A stretch of DNA of 64,000 nt from Paragonimus westermani (taxonomy: Eukaryota > Platyhelminthes > Trematoda > Plagiorchiida > Troglotrematidae). The position numbers and the translations under genes were made by a program. The stretch lies in contig QNGE01003840.1 in NCBI GenBank assembly GCA_008508345.1, forward strand, positions 1-64,000, written 5' to 3'. The notes under the pieces were generated by a model that saw nothing but the letters and a program-made list of their open reading frames with translations, was not told where the DNA came from and ran no database searches. Shown here piece by piece: positions 52,207 to 62,309 of this stretch (position 1 is its first letter; every line of letters starts with the position of its first letter).

Positions 52207-53155
52207 NNNNNNNNNNNNNNNNNNNNNNNNNNNNNNNNNNNNNNNNNNNNNNNNNNNNNNNNNNNNNNNNNNNNNNNNNNNNNNNNNNNNNNNNNNNNNN
52301 NNNNNNNNNNNNNNNNNNNNNNNNNNNNNNNNNNNNNNNNNNNNNNNNNNNNNNNNNNNNNNNNNNNNNNNNNNNNNNNNNNNNNNNNNNNNNNNNNNNN
52401 NNNNNNNNNNNNNNNNNNNNNNNNNNNNNNNNNNNNNNNNNNNNNNNNNNNNNNNNNNNNNNNNNNNNNNNNNNNNNNNNNNNNNNNNNNNNNNNNNNNN
52501 NNNNNNNNNNNNNNNNNNNNNNNNNNNNNNNNNNNNNNNNNNNNNNNNNNNNNNNNNNNNNNNNNNNNNNNNNNNNNNNNNNNNNNNNNNNNNNNNNNNN
52601 NNNNNNNNNNNNNNNNNNNNNNNNNNNNNNNNNNNNNNNNNNNNNNNNNNNNNNNNNNNNNNNNNNNNNNNNNNNNNNNNNNNNNNNNNNNNNNNNNNNN
52701 NNNNNNNNNNNNNNNNNNNNNNNNNNNNNNNNNNNNNNNNNNNNNNNNNNNNNNNNNNNNNNNNNNNNNNNNNNNNNNNNNNNNNNNNNNNNNNNNNNNN
52801 NNNNNNNNNNNNNNNNNNNNNNNNNNNNNNNNNNNNNNNNNNNNNNNNNNNNNNNNNNNNNNNNNNNNNNNNNNNNNNNNNNNNNNNNNNNNNNNNNNNN
52901 NNNNNNNNNNNNNNNNNNNNNNNNNNNNNNNNNNNNNNNNNNNNNNNNNNNNNNNNNNNNNNNNNNNNNNNNNNNNNNNNNNNNNNNNNNNNNNNNNNNN
53001 NNNNNNNNNNNNNNNNNNNNNNNNNNNNNNNNNNNNNNNNNNNNNNNNNNNNNNNNNNNNNNNNNNNNNNNNNNNNNNNNNNNNNNNNNNNNNNNNNNNN
53101 NNNNNNNNNNNNNNNNNNNNNNNNNNNNNNNNNNNNNNNNNNNNNNNNNNNNNNN
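52207..53155. other. Assembly gap, 949 N, probably spurious
   Basis: The N run is bounded on both sides by the same 236-bp sequence. Long translated frames across it are artefacts of N codons. Confidence 0.95.
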
Positions 53156-53391
53156 AAATTATTTTCATTTGCTTACCAAATCTTAATTGTTTGCTGCCAC
53201 TGGGTCTCGTGATATATTTTTTCTGTTTACAACCCTGTTAAAAAATTTCCAACATCAAATGATCACATTACGAGGAATTTGTCTGCCCAACCGATCCCAA
53301 AATCTATAGAGTGGGGATGCGAGGCATGCTGTGGTTATTGGTCAATAGAGTTCAATATCAGTAAGCTGGGGCAACCCCAATTTGAGCGATC
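53156..53391 (+). repeat. 236-bp direct duplicate, right of gap
   Basis: Identical to 51,971-52,206. It begins exactly at the first base after the N run. True sequence probably passes from 52,206 straight to 53,392. Confidence 0.95.
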
Positions 53392-54354
53392 CAATCTTCC
53401 TGTTTTTAAATCTATTTGGATTACATGTTTATCAAGTGGCTTCTTTTAGCTCGAATCGTTTCTGGTGTTAGCACAAACGATCAGTGCACACTCTGTAGTT
53501 GACCAGACGTCAACCTACACAAACAGGGTGTGTTCCTGTCATCATTGTCTTAGGATCTCCACACCTGAGCTTTCAAGTTCATCTCTCGGAAGTTGAATTG
53601 TGACTCATTAGTCCATCTTCGTCACTTCAATGGGTAGTCAAATGTTTGGGCGTTTTCGGTCACCATACACAACACACGATTCAGTTGTGCTGAATGGGGT
53701 AAAAATCCTAAAACGTGTATGTACGTTCGATTGAGAAATATTGACAGGATAGATGAGCAGCATATAAGTAGGTGGGCGTAGAGCGAGAAGTGTACCACTA
53801 TATATTACTCTATTTCTTCTGGGTTGGTGAAACACCAGCCAGTGCATGAGAAGGCGCAAGGAGAAGAGAGAGGGCGAAAGGCGTGATGTTCCCATATATG
53901 GTAGGCGCCGACTGATCGATTATAGTTGCCCCTGCCAAATTGTTTCTCTGTTCACATATAGCGTGGTCATGGCTTCTTGGAAAAATAGCCAAAATTACTT
54001 GTCACGATAAAATTGGCTTACACAAGCTGAACAAAAGACAATCCTAAAATTGAAACATAACAGTTGATCAGCACTGGGTTTGCTCACTCCTGTTGCTGCA
54101 ACTAAACGTTCCAGTGACAGTTTTGTATGAAGAATCGTATTTTTTTATGGTCAACTCAAGCCTATTTGAGATGCTGTATGACATTTTGGTGTGAATTTAG
54201 ATGACAATCTGTCTGCGTTTGACGTCTCAAGATCAAACACGTGTTGTCGTGGTATTGATGAGAAGGGCATGTTCGGTTGACGTTGACAGGGCACATTATC
54301 ACATTTTAGTGCCCAGCAAATGAATAGATAGGTATTTCGGTCGTGCTCAGTGTA
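53392..54354. other. Intergenic DNA, no gene seen
   Basis: Only short frames without recognisable motifs. Confidence 0.5.
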
Positions 54355-54520
54355 AAGTCAATGAACTAGCGGTTAACACGGTTGTCTCATGAAAGAATGG
54401 CTGAGGTTCTAATCCCGGCCTGGGCAAGGGTATGTAGTATTGAGGAACAAATCTAGAGACTAGTGGTTGTTTTCAAAACAGACTAGCTGGAAAGTCTTTC
54501 TGAATGTGAGGGGGGCAATC
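54355..54520 (+). repeat. tRNA-derived SINE, third copy
   Basis: It has the best-preserved head of the family: actagcggttaacacgg (A-box-like), tgtctcatgaaagaatgg, then gaggttctaatcccgg (B box). The body then diverges but keeps a ttttcaaaacagactagc block and gaatgtga near its end. Confidence 0.7.
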
Positions 54521-54810
54521 AGGTGTGAATGACGGTCAGGCTGAGATAACCGACTGGTTGCTTACAACGACAGATTCAGACTCACTCGAACACTGTCTAT
54601 TAGCTTTGGAGTGATTGCTGTCTGGTGACAGCAGTAGTCAAGTAAACATTCACGAATCAGCTTGCCATGTGCAGAACCAGAAAGACTGCTTCTTCTTTGT
54701 GCCGTCAACATCAAATTTCTATAGCTAACAGAAGATTTTGTGGCAAATCCGGCAAGAAGAACACTACTCCCAGGTCAAAATTCTAACTTCCTATGATGTT
54801 ACTGAGACAG

Positions 54811-55019
54811 GATCACCTTGACATTAAAGTATATCATCGCGCGCTCATGCGGCTTCAAAATAACTTATTTCTGCACATACAGAGAAGTTGCCAATGGGAA
54901 TTCGTGAAATGTTTGGAGTCTGCTTTGTTGGAGTTCTCTCGGTCTTTGCCATTCACGGCTCATAACAAAGCGGATGGGATTTACAGTCTCGAGATTGTTC
55001 GTATCAATTGTTTGCTTCA
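54811..55019 (+). CDS. Unknown gene, candidate exon 1 of 6 seen
   Basis: The acceptor (acttcctatgatgttactgagacag) opens 69 codons in phase 0, reading DHLDIKVYHRALMRL, SCQWEFVKCLESALLEFS and NKADGIYSLEIVRINCLL. It ends at a possible donor ttca|gtattc in phase 2, the entry phase of the next candidate exon. I recognise no domain. Three cysteines suggest an extracellular context. This is the weakest of the chain because the donor is poor. Confidence 0.35.
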
Positions 55020-55400
55020 GTATTCAACGGAACTCAGCTAGCGCAATTATTGACGTTAATATTATGTAGCAAGTGCAGTCCAGTGAGTCCTGTTTTGACA
55101 AACCGTTTGCGTTTTGCCTTGAGGGGACCCTGAAGAGAACCATCCAATTGATCACCCGATGTTGCCTATCGGTAGATGATATATTAATAATTACGGCCTG
55201 TGGTAAGGGTCCCTAGAATTTATTCTCAACAGTGTCAGTTGCGCCAAGGCGTTTAACTCCTTATTCAACATAACAGTGCCTAATCTACAACATTCCGGAC
55301 TCGAGTGCAAAGCACAGATCTGACAACAATGTCAAGAAATCTTTTTACAGAACTACTGTGTGAACTTGTCAATATACAGTGTTTAAGAGCTTTTGGTCAG

Positions 55401-55558
55401 CTCGATAAAAGAAGTGGTCTACTTTGCAAATCCTTTCAGCAATCAAGGAAAATGTGTTCTTGATACCTTGAAAAATGAGTTAAAGCACTTCATTGTCGAC
55501 ACCGAAATTAAACAACAATCCACTGCGTCAGCTTACTTAAACCACATATCGGATTACA
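55401..55558 (+). CDS. Unknown gene, candidate exon 2
   Basis: Acceptor gagcttttggtcag and donor attaca|gtaaac bracket 158 bases entering in phase 2 and leaving in phase 1. The reading is SSIKEVVYFANPFSNQG, KCVLDTLKNELKHFIV and TASAYLNHISDY. Composition is protein-like with one cysteine. No family is recognised. Confidence 0.45.
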
Positions 55559-55839
55559 GTAAACGGAGTGTCACACGTTAATTAGTATACAAAACAACAG
55601 CTAGTTTGTCGACCTCGATAAACTGTCAGTAGAGCACTCTGTACAGCTTTCGTGATAAACGTTTGTTCGCCCACCGGGATATCAGTCACTCTAGTGACAG
55701 CGCCACCGTTCCCCCTGAACGACACACATCTGACTGCATTTGCGAGTGTCGTTCTGGATATCCGGCCACCTAAGTGACCAGAGTGGAAAGTTAGTTATTT
55801 AACTCAGCCGAAAGAGTTTACTTTTGACCCGAATTTCAG

Positions 55840-55985
55840 AGAGAACAGACTTCTCTCAACTTATGTTGTGCAATCAAAGCAATACTAATGGCCAAAGTTT
55901 TCCAGTACACAACTTGTTGACCTTGGATGGAAGTCTGGTCAACAAGACTAACGCTTTGGAATTCGTCTGTGTGGCCACCACAAAG
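55840..55985 (+). CDS. Unknown gene, candidate exon 3
   Basis: Acceptor acttttgacccgaatttcag, phase 1 in; donor acaaag|gttgtc, phase 0 out. The reading is RTDFSQLMLCNQSNTNG, LLTLDGSLVNKT and LEFVCVATTK. It has two cysteines and an N-glycosylation site (NKT), and alternating hydrophobic residues suggest beta strands. This fits an extracellular domain of unknown type. Confidence 0.45.
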
Positions 55986-56544
55986 GTTGTCCGTATCTTC
56001 AGATGGCTGTCACTCCTCTGTCTCGGAAAGTCATGGAAATCAGTCCGAAGTCTCCACAACAATCAATTTACTTACGTGTTTGTACAAGTTCTTACACTAT
56101 CCTTTACTTCTGCCTGTTTGACTATGTTTTATGAAGACTAACAGAGAGAAACATTTGATCTCAACGTCAGTAAGGATTGTTTATTCAACTGAACCTTCAT
56201 GAGTTGTATAGCCTTTCTGATATGGCGACTCATTTTCCATTTCCCACCAACTTGGCTCCTATGTTGTAGCTTGTCAATCGAATCGCGCTCTAACCACAAT
56301 CGTTTTAATCTAATGAAAAAATGATTGGCCTAGCACGAAGACATGGTAGCAAAACGCAGTTTTCACGTTACCATAGGCACATAAATCAATCAAAAGTCTG
56401 TACACTATCGCTTTGGAGCTTTGGTCAATCGAGCGGTTTAATTACTTGTAGAAGCGAAACAGGCATCTAGCAGACTGCATCTGACAGACCACCTACGACG
56501 TAGCCAGTCATCCTAATAAGTTAGCTCAGATTACCCACATCTAG

Positions 56545-56743
56545 GTCACGATTTGCAAACACCCACATGTGCCATCAAGACAACGATACACTACAGATGT
56601 TTTGTTCATTTCTGAAGACGGCAAATTCAAATTTCGAATAAATGAGATCCAACGGGGCAAGAAAGTCAATCTACGTCAACGTATAAGGTCTCGTGAAAAA
56701 AGACAGTGTCATTCGGTCTTCAATTTGAACGATGTAGACCAAG
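56545..56743 (+). CDS. Unknown gene, candidate exon 4
   Basis: Acceptor attacccacatctag, phase 0 in; donor accaag|gtctgt, phase 1 out. The 66 codons include VTICKHPHV, TTDVLFISEDGKFKFRI, a basic stretch RQRIRSREKRQC that could be a proprotein-convertase site, and SVFNLNDVDQ. Further exons may lie between this one and 58,548. Confidence 0.45.
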
Positions 56744-58220
56744 GTCTGTGTCAAAAGGCCATCAGAACCGTAGCTTTGAAAAAAATTGCGTGTTTGTTAA
56801 CTTATTCCACTAGTAATCACCACAATATAATCCACCGGGTGCGAATGTAGTCGTATTGTGAGAAAAACGTTAATTTTCTCGCAAACCGACAAGTTATACA
56901 AGGACCGTTTTATAGCAAACGATAGTCACAAGAACTGTGAAACATCAGGTGCTTTTTACCTAGTTCCTCAAGAGGGCAAGAAAGTAGCCATTGCAAGTTG
57001 AGAGTATTGTCGTTAGACTATGTCTATTGTAGACTCAAATCAGAAACTGACTCAAATTCACCTCATTTTTGCTTATAGCTTACAAGCTTGGTCTGATACG
57101 ATGACTCATCCATAAGACCATAATAAATGCCTGACCATCAGCCTGAATTCTTCGTAAGCTTGCCAAAAATCCTTACTACAATCCAGTACCCAGTATTCAA
57201 CCGTAGACCCAGGGTTCCGTTAAATGTTCTTAAATAGCTCGGCTGCTGTACTAATGATGCGAGCTGAGAACTCTGTCTTCCACAATGTTTTCCAATAGCT
57301 GTAGCAGAGTTGGCCGAAAGTTGTTATAAAAAGATGGGGCATATCTGCAAATGACTATTGCATGCCGTGACACAATATGGGCAAGTATTTCAACATACAA
57401 GCAGAATTCCTGCCTTGTAGGCTCCAAAAAACGTAGTCATAGCGGATGCAGTCACCAACCTGATCATTTCCTTCGCAGAGTCTTTAGGCAGTCGCAAACC
57501 CCAAGATGATGACATTCATTACGGAGAAGTCAGTCAAAGGTTCTATTGAAATCCATGACGTAACCGTGAAACTGACACTTTGTCGAGCACCTGTGTGAGG
57601 GTACTCCGTTTGCTGCAAACATGCTACGCGTCAAATTGAAACAACGGATTTCCACATGGCGTAAGTGATGAGAACAAATTAAATCTCTACAACTCGAAAC
57701 GCATACCGTTATTTCAGTCTTAATTAAACTTGAAAGACCAGAGATGATATGATTACATGTTGGAAATGTAACACAAAGATCGCTCACACCAGTTCTTTGT
57801 GTGATGTACAAAGTAACCGATGGCGAATCCGGTCATAGAGCAGAATGTCGGTTTGAGCGCGTGCAACATAAAATACTTTAACGGTTGCACGTCCAGATTC
57901 TGTCGTGATGAACTTTCGGAAGCTTTGAAAGCTTGTAACTTGAATACGCGGTTCTTTGTCTAAGCTCAATGCAGCTCAGAGTATCATGTGGGATGAACTG
58001 CAGAGCTGTGAGTGATGTTAACTTTAAACCAACACCGACTTGCAGACCAATTATTAGTCTCTACAGCAAATTTAATGAGCTCCGTGATGGCATGTCAAAT
58101 TCGATGTCTTCAGCTTTAGGTGAACGATTGCGGTTAATGGGAGAAGATTTGATCATCTGAACGATACTCATCTGATTATGTTTGACAGTTCACGTGTTCA
58201 TTCGGTCGCCTATAATTTCC

Positions 58221-58265
58221 GACCAGTGGTGAACATGGTTACCTCATGGAAACCTTAACCGGATT
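58221..58265 (+). repeat. Very degraded SINE head
   Basis: gaccagtggtgaacatggtt followed by acctcatggaaac resembles the A-box region and linker of the SINE at 54,364-54,395, but the B box is not preserved. It lies in the presumed intron before the cysteine-rich exon. Confidence 0.25.
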
Positions 58266-58547
58266 ACAGAGTCTTTACAATCATGTGAACCGCCATCGAA
58301 CCTCAACAAGATCAAACCTCAAATCTAGTGCTTAATTCCACAAGGAACTAGCTGCAGGAGTTTACCTGAACACGAAATTTGTTCAACCACAATATCCCTG
58401 TCTAGGTGTCGGTAATGTTTTAATCCACTCATGCTGATATCATCTGTTTTTGTGAATCCAAAACACAATACACCAGGTGGTTAAGTCGATGGTTGCTTTA
58501 CATTGTCTGTACATAAATGCCCACCGTTTTAATCGTCTCTGTATTAG

Positions 58548-58681
58548 GTGACAAATGTCATCCACATATAGTCAACAAAATGGGATACCCAGTAGTACAC
58601 ACATGGGATAGTGTTCAGTCATGGACAGAAACCGAATGCTACCAATCACAGACCTGTTCAGTTGTTTGTAGCTTTCGCCTG
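58548..58681 (+). CDS. Unknown gene, cysteine-rich candidate exon 5
   Basis: A very good acceptor (taatcgtctctgtattag) opens in phase 1, and a perfect donor (ctg|gtaagtg) closes in phase 0. The 44 codons read GDKCHPHIVNKMGYPVV, HTWDSVQSWTE and TECYQSQTCSVVCSF, with four cysteines and two tryptophans. The density of C and W points to a small disulfide-bonded extracellular module. I could not match it to a thrombospondin or other known repeat. Confidence 0.6.
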
Positions 58682-58712
58682 GTAAGTGAAATTTAACTTG
58701 TTCCTTACTTAG
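58682..58712 (+). other. 31-bp micro-intron
   Basis: It starts gtaagtg and ends ttccttacttag. Unspliced, the frame hits TAA within five codons. Spliced, the phase-0 frames on both sides are continuous. Introns of about 30-40 bp are known in schistosomes and other trematodes. Confidence 0.6.
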
Positions 58713-58949
58713 AACCCCTCGGTTGTGTCGTACAGTGAAACACGCCTCTTAGTGTCAGGAACAGACACGGTTTCGCAACTACAGCCAAACTTTCCTATTA
58801 ACACCACACTAATAAATGAAGAAATTACATCAGAAGAGATTAAATTTCTGTCCCTGAGGCTTAGATCGTACAAACTTGCACATCTGATGATACAGTCTTA
58901 TAGACTAGGTTCAGAAGCTAGTGAAATTTCATTCGGTTATCAGTACTAA
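58713..58949 (+). CDS. Unknown gene, candidate last exon
   Basis: 79 codons in phase 0 after the micro-intron, ending in TAA at 58,947-58,949. It starts NPSVVSYSETRLLVSG, includes an N-glycosylation site (NTT) and NEEITSEEIKFLSLRLR, and ends ASEISFGYQY. There is no transmembrane helix. If this is the true end, the product is secreted, or the membrane part lies elsewhere. I see no clean polyadenylation signal close by. Confidence 0.5.
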   Translation, partial: NPSVVSYSETRLLVSGTDTVSQLQPNFPINTTLINEEITSEEIKFLSLRLRSYKLAHLMIQSYRLGSEASEISFGYQY

Positions 58950-60360
58950 GAATACAAACGGACAAACAGAGTTAAAAGTGTTGTATCGTGAAACCTGTAT
59001 CGGATGTTTTAATGTCTGTGGTTGACGTTTGTGCTGTTTATGTTATAAGGCATTTCAAACTACTGACAGTATACGCCTGACTATCGATATCTGCTTAAAA
59101 AGACAATATGAGTCGGGGTAATATTGAAAAAACTGAACGCCGTGTTTCGCAACCTCTCGCTTATATCAGTGTTTGATAAACGAGGTTCATTTGGGTTTCT
59201 TGGAAGCAGTAAACATTGATCAGAACAGAACATATTGCTTGGAACAGCATATCGAAAGCCCACTCGTGATAGGCACATAGTCAGCCACCTAACAAAAGTT
59301 ATTCAATATTTTCTAATCACTCGGCGTGAACTGTGCTCACAAGTATACTCGGAGTTGAAGCATGCTTGTGACACACTAGCGTGAATTGGCTGCCATGTGG
59401 AATCCGCTGAATATAACGGTAAAGTTAACCTATCTTAACAAAAAAATACGCTGTTACGAAGAAACCTTTGTAGGAAGCAAACTTACAAACGAGCGGTTAC
59501 TGTGGGGTACTGTGTGACCCATCCGACGGACTTTAAAGTAGGTAGAGTGCGCCTGCTCAGTTACACCATATCTTCAGCAGACGACCTGAGCCAGACCACA
59601 TGTTAACTGTTGAGTTATCTATGATCATCATTCGATGCATCGAGGCTTCACCCGGTCACAGTGATCAAAGGGTCATTAATTTTTTGCCCGAACACTGAAG
59701 TATGCTTGGTTCTCTCTATATGTTATTTTTTGATGAAGCAGTGTAAAACCACCTGCGAAGACATGACACAGGATCTTGTGGTTTGTGTAAACTAAAGGTT
59801 ACAGCCGACTTGTCGCTAGACAGCCAGTGGCACTTCCTCTAGACTGCGACAACCAAAGATGTCAACAAGCCCATTCATATACAGTGGCCACATCCATAAA
59901 GACGACAAAGTGCAATTAGGCAATGCAAAACTGTTGTTTATTCTCAAAAAGTCTGCTTGATATATGCATCGAACGAGGATAAATTTTAAACCATACGTCA
60001 ACTGCTGATGTAGCTACACTCTGGCAATTGCAGCAGAGCAGAAAGGAAGACATCAGTGTAAACCGAAGTTGGTAAAACGTCTCACCTTTGGCCAGAAACT
60101 ACTCCATAATACTATAGCTGCACACATTTAAAGTCGACATGCAACCCAACAGTTGCATGCGTCAGGTAGTCTAACTATCCATAATCTAGAAATGACTGAC
60201 ATTTACGGAGTTCAGTGTAGCAGTGTCTTTACTAACAAGGAAATAGATGGATCAGTGGTCATTGTGAGTAACAGTGTTGGTGACCTCACTACCGTAGTTG
60301 CCACATAATGTGTCGTGCTTCAGAGGTTAGAAAAGCCTCATAATAACAGTTTGATTAACC
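58950..60360. other. Intergenic DNA, no gene seen
   Basis: Short frames only. A search for the endonuclease domain of the following LINE found nothing clear. Confidence 0.4.
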
Positions 60361-61010
60361 CCGACCTTATTTTTCCAGTGCGGCGGAAAAGATTCGAAGA
60401 AGTGTTGGCTGGGTAATTGCGTGAAGTATTCCGTCGTTCTGTGGACCAGGGCAAGCTTCCCGTACACCGCATTTCCCACACTGCAGACAGTGGCAAACAA
60501 CGACCCTGTAAACGATACACGTTATTATTCATCTTTCCAGTGGTCTGGAAAACAATTGACGACCAGTTGAGTGCTTACATTCAGCATCGTACGTTACATT
60601 ATGATATTCGGCGAGGATTCTAGCAGTGACTTTCAAGCCTAAAAGTCCCATTTGATACAAGGACGAAATGGACGAATGCCCTTCGTGGAGGTAAACCTGT
60701 ACATCTCCAAGATTTTCGAGACAGTCGAACATACAGTTGTACGCCTGAAACTTTATCAGTATGTCGTCCATAGTACCTAACTAATGTGGCTAAGAGGTGA
60801 TCTGAAATGCCAGTGTTTCAATATAAAGTTTTTAATGACTTACTCACGAACTAATACACTGTAACTTGCGCTAATCCACTAGGTTCCGTTCTAGGCTGGC
60901 TGCTGCTTCCATTGTTTGTCCTTGAACTACCACAGCTGGTAAGGTTCAGACTACTGGTATACGCTAATGATGCCCGATTCCAGTTAAATTCACAGACTTA
61001 AAGTGATACA
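60361..61010 (+). pseudogene. CR1/Jockey-like LINE RT, heavily decayed
   Basis: Pieces of a reverse transcriptase appear in the right order and strand, with several frameshifts. LREVFRRSVDQGKLPVH and VVWKTIDDQLSAYI (from 60,417) match the region before the RPISL block. FVEVNLYISKIFETVEHTVV at about 60,680-60,740 matches the family pattern with D..KAFD..DH. GSVLGWLLLPLFVLELPQLV from 60,882 matches GSVLGPLLFLIYVNDLP, and VYANDARFQL ends it. The catalytic YADD is YAND (60,960-60,971). This differs from the RTE-type copy at 40 kb and represents a second LINE clade. Confidence 0.75.
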
Positions 61011-61769
61011 AAGCTGTAACTTCTCGCACGTTAATTGATCTTTAGGATGCAGTTGAGATCAAGGAATAGTTACTTCGGGTGATCTCAGTCTACCACATAA
61101 TTTAACATTCGTGACCAAGAAAGCTACCATAATCACTGAAATTCTAACCCGACTGTTTGAGATCATACAGATAGAGAAAATTCTAGTGGTTTTTAGCTTA
61201 ATGCTACACACTTGCCATGAGTTAAGTGTTCCAGCTTGTCAACCATTAGTCATGAAAGATGCTCATCTGATTACGCAAGCGCAGTATACGGAAAAAGTTG
61301 TGCTTTATCATACCGCTTCATTCTCTACCGAGAAAGAATGTTTAAACTCTGCCACAGAGAATGTTACACCAATCGTAGCATCTTCTGAAGCATAGATTTA
61401 TACTAAGTGTATACCACTTTTTCCCCGGCCGGCTGTACAAACAACAAGAAATATGTCGCCTGAACTGAAGACGACAATTTTCTAGAATTGGGGTACGTCC
61501 AATCTGGGACATCTCGTGTGAATATGTCTTTACAGAGCTACCGACAGATGACACTAAGTGAAAATTTGATACGTACAATGGTACAAATTAACTATCAAGA
61601 CAACATTGAAGAGGTGTAACATTTCCATCACCAGTGCTAACAAAACATTATTTGATAAAATATGTCTGCTTGTTGGTTGATTGTCGTATCTGAACCACAC
61701 ATTTCATCCTGTTTCAAGTGAATTAATCTTGCAGTGGTTAATTTTCTCATGACACCTACCGTTTCCAAA
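61011..61769. other. Intergenic DNA with one open stretch
   Basis: After an acceptor-like attctagtggtttttag at 61,196 a frame runs to TAG at 61,393 with CHELSVPACQ and CLNSATENVTPIVASS. It could be an exon, but I found no phase-matching partner. Confidence 0.3.
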
Positions 61770-61886
61770 ATGAAACTTTCTGATCGTTTGTTTTTTCTCT
61801 TATTGATGCTTCTTTCAATGTATGTTCTTGTACTACCGTTCCATTCATACTCAGCTGGTTTGCAAGTTTCCTCTGAAAAAATCTCA
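61770..61886 (+). CDS. First exon of a secreted protein (signal peptide)
   Basis: ATG at 61,770 in a good context (ccaaaatga) opens 39 codons: MKLSDRLFF, a hydrophobic core LLLMLLSMYVLVL, then PFHSYSA|GLQ, a plausible signal-peptidase site, and SSEKIS. The exon ends at a perfect donor (ctca|gtaagt), phase 0. Ten consecutive hydrophobic residues after a short basic start are typical of a signal peptide. Alternatively it could be a signal anchor. Confidence 0.55.
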
Positions 61887-62261
61887 GTAAGTTCGATGGA
61901 CACCAGCAACCCACAAAATTAGAATTGGTCACCAGAACTGATCACCTCACATTACATTTATCATGTTACCTGTAGCCTACATTGGCATGACTGGTAGTTG
62001 TCTAGACATCTCACGTAAGTTGAGGACATAATATTGGCGTGACCCGATGTGTTCCCCTCAGACTTTTCAAAGGAGCTTTCCAACTTCTCACCACTACCTT
62101 CAAACCGACCACGTTTTCCAGTAGATAAAAGGTTTTTTGACGTTAACGTGTCCCCAAAAAACAGGTCATCGTGAATTCACCTAAGGGGCTACTTAACGTG
62201 CGTTAGCCCTATATGGTTGAAAGCTGTTGTGTGTGACAGACGGTCTCTTGTTGTTTGACAG

Positions 62262-62309
62262 GCGAAAAGTATCCGTGGTTTTGTGCCCATCTTGCCGAGT
62301 TCAGCCTAA
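62262..62309 (+). CDS. Candidate second exon of small secreted peptide
   Basis: A very strong acceptor (ctcttgttgtttgacag) lies 375 bp after the donor of the signal-peptide exon. Read in the matching phase 0, it gives only AKSIRGFVPILPSSA and TAA at 62,307-62,309. The joined precursor would be 54 residues, about 30 of them signal peptide. In another phase the exon stays open to 62,445 (VLCPSCRVQPNSGG), so an unseen intermediate exon could instead lead into a longer cysteine-containing protein. Confidence 0.3.
   Translation, partial: AKSIRGFVPILPSSA

Noticed and set aside
52094..53212. Three long open frames of more than 300 codons
   Set aside because: They consist almost entirely of N codons across the assembly gap.
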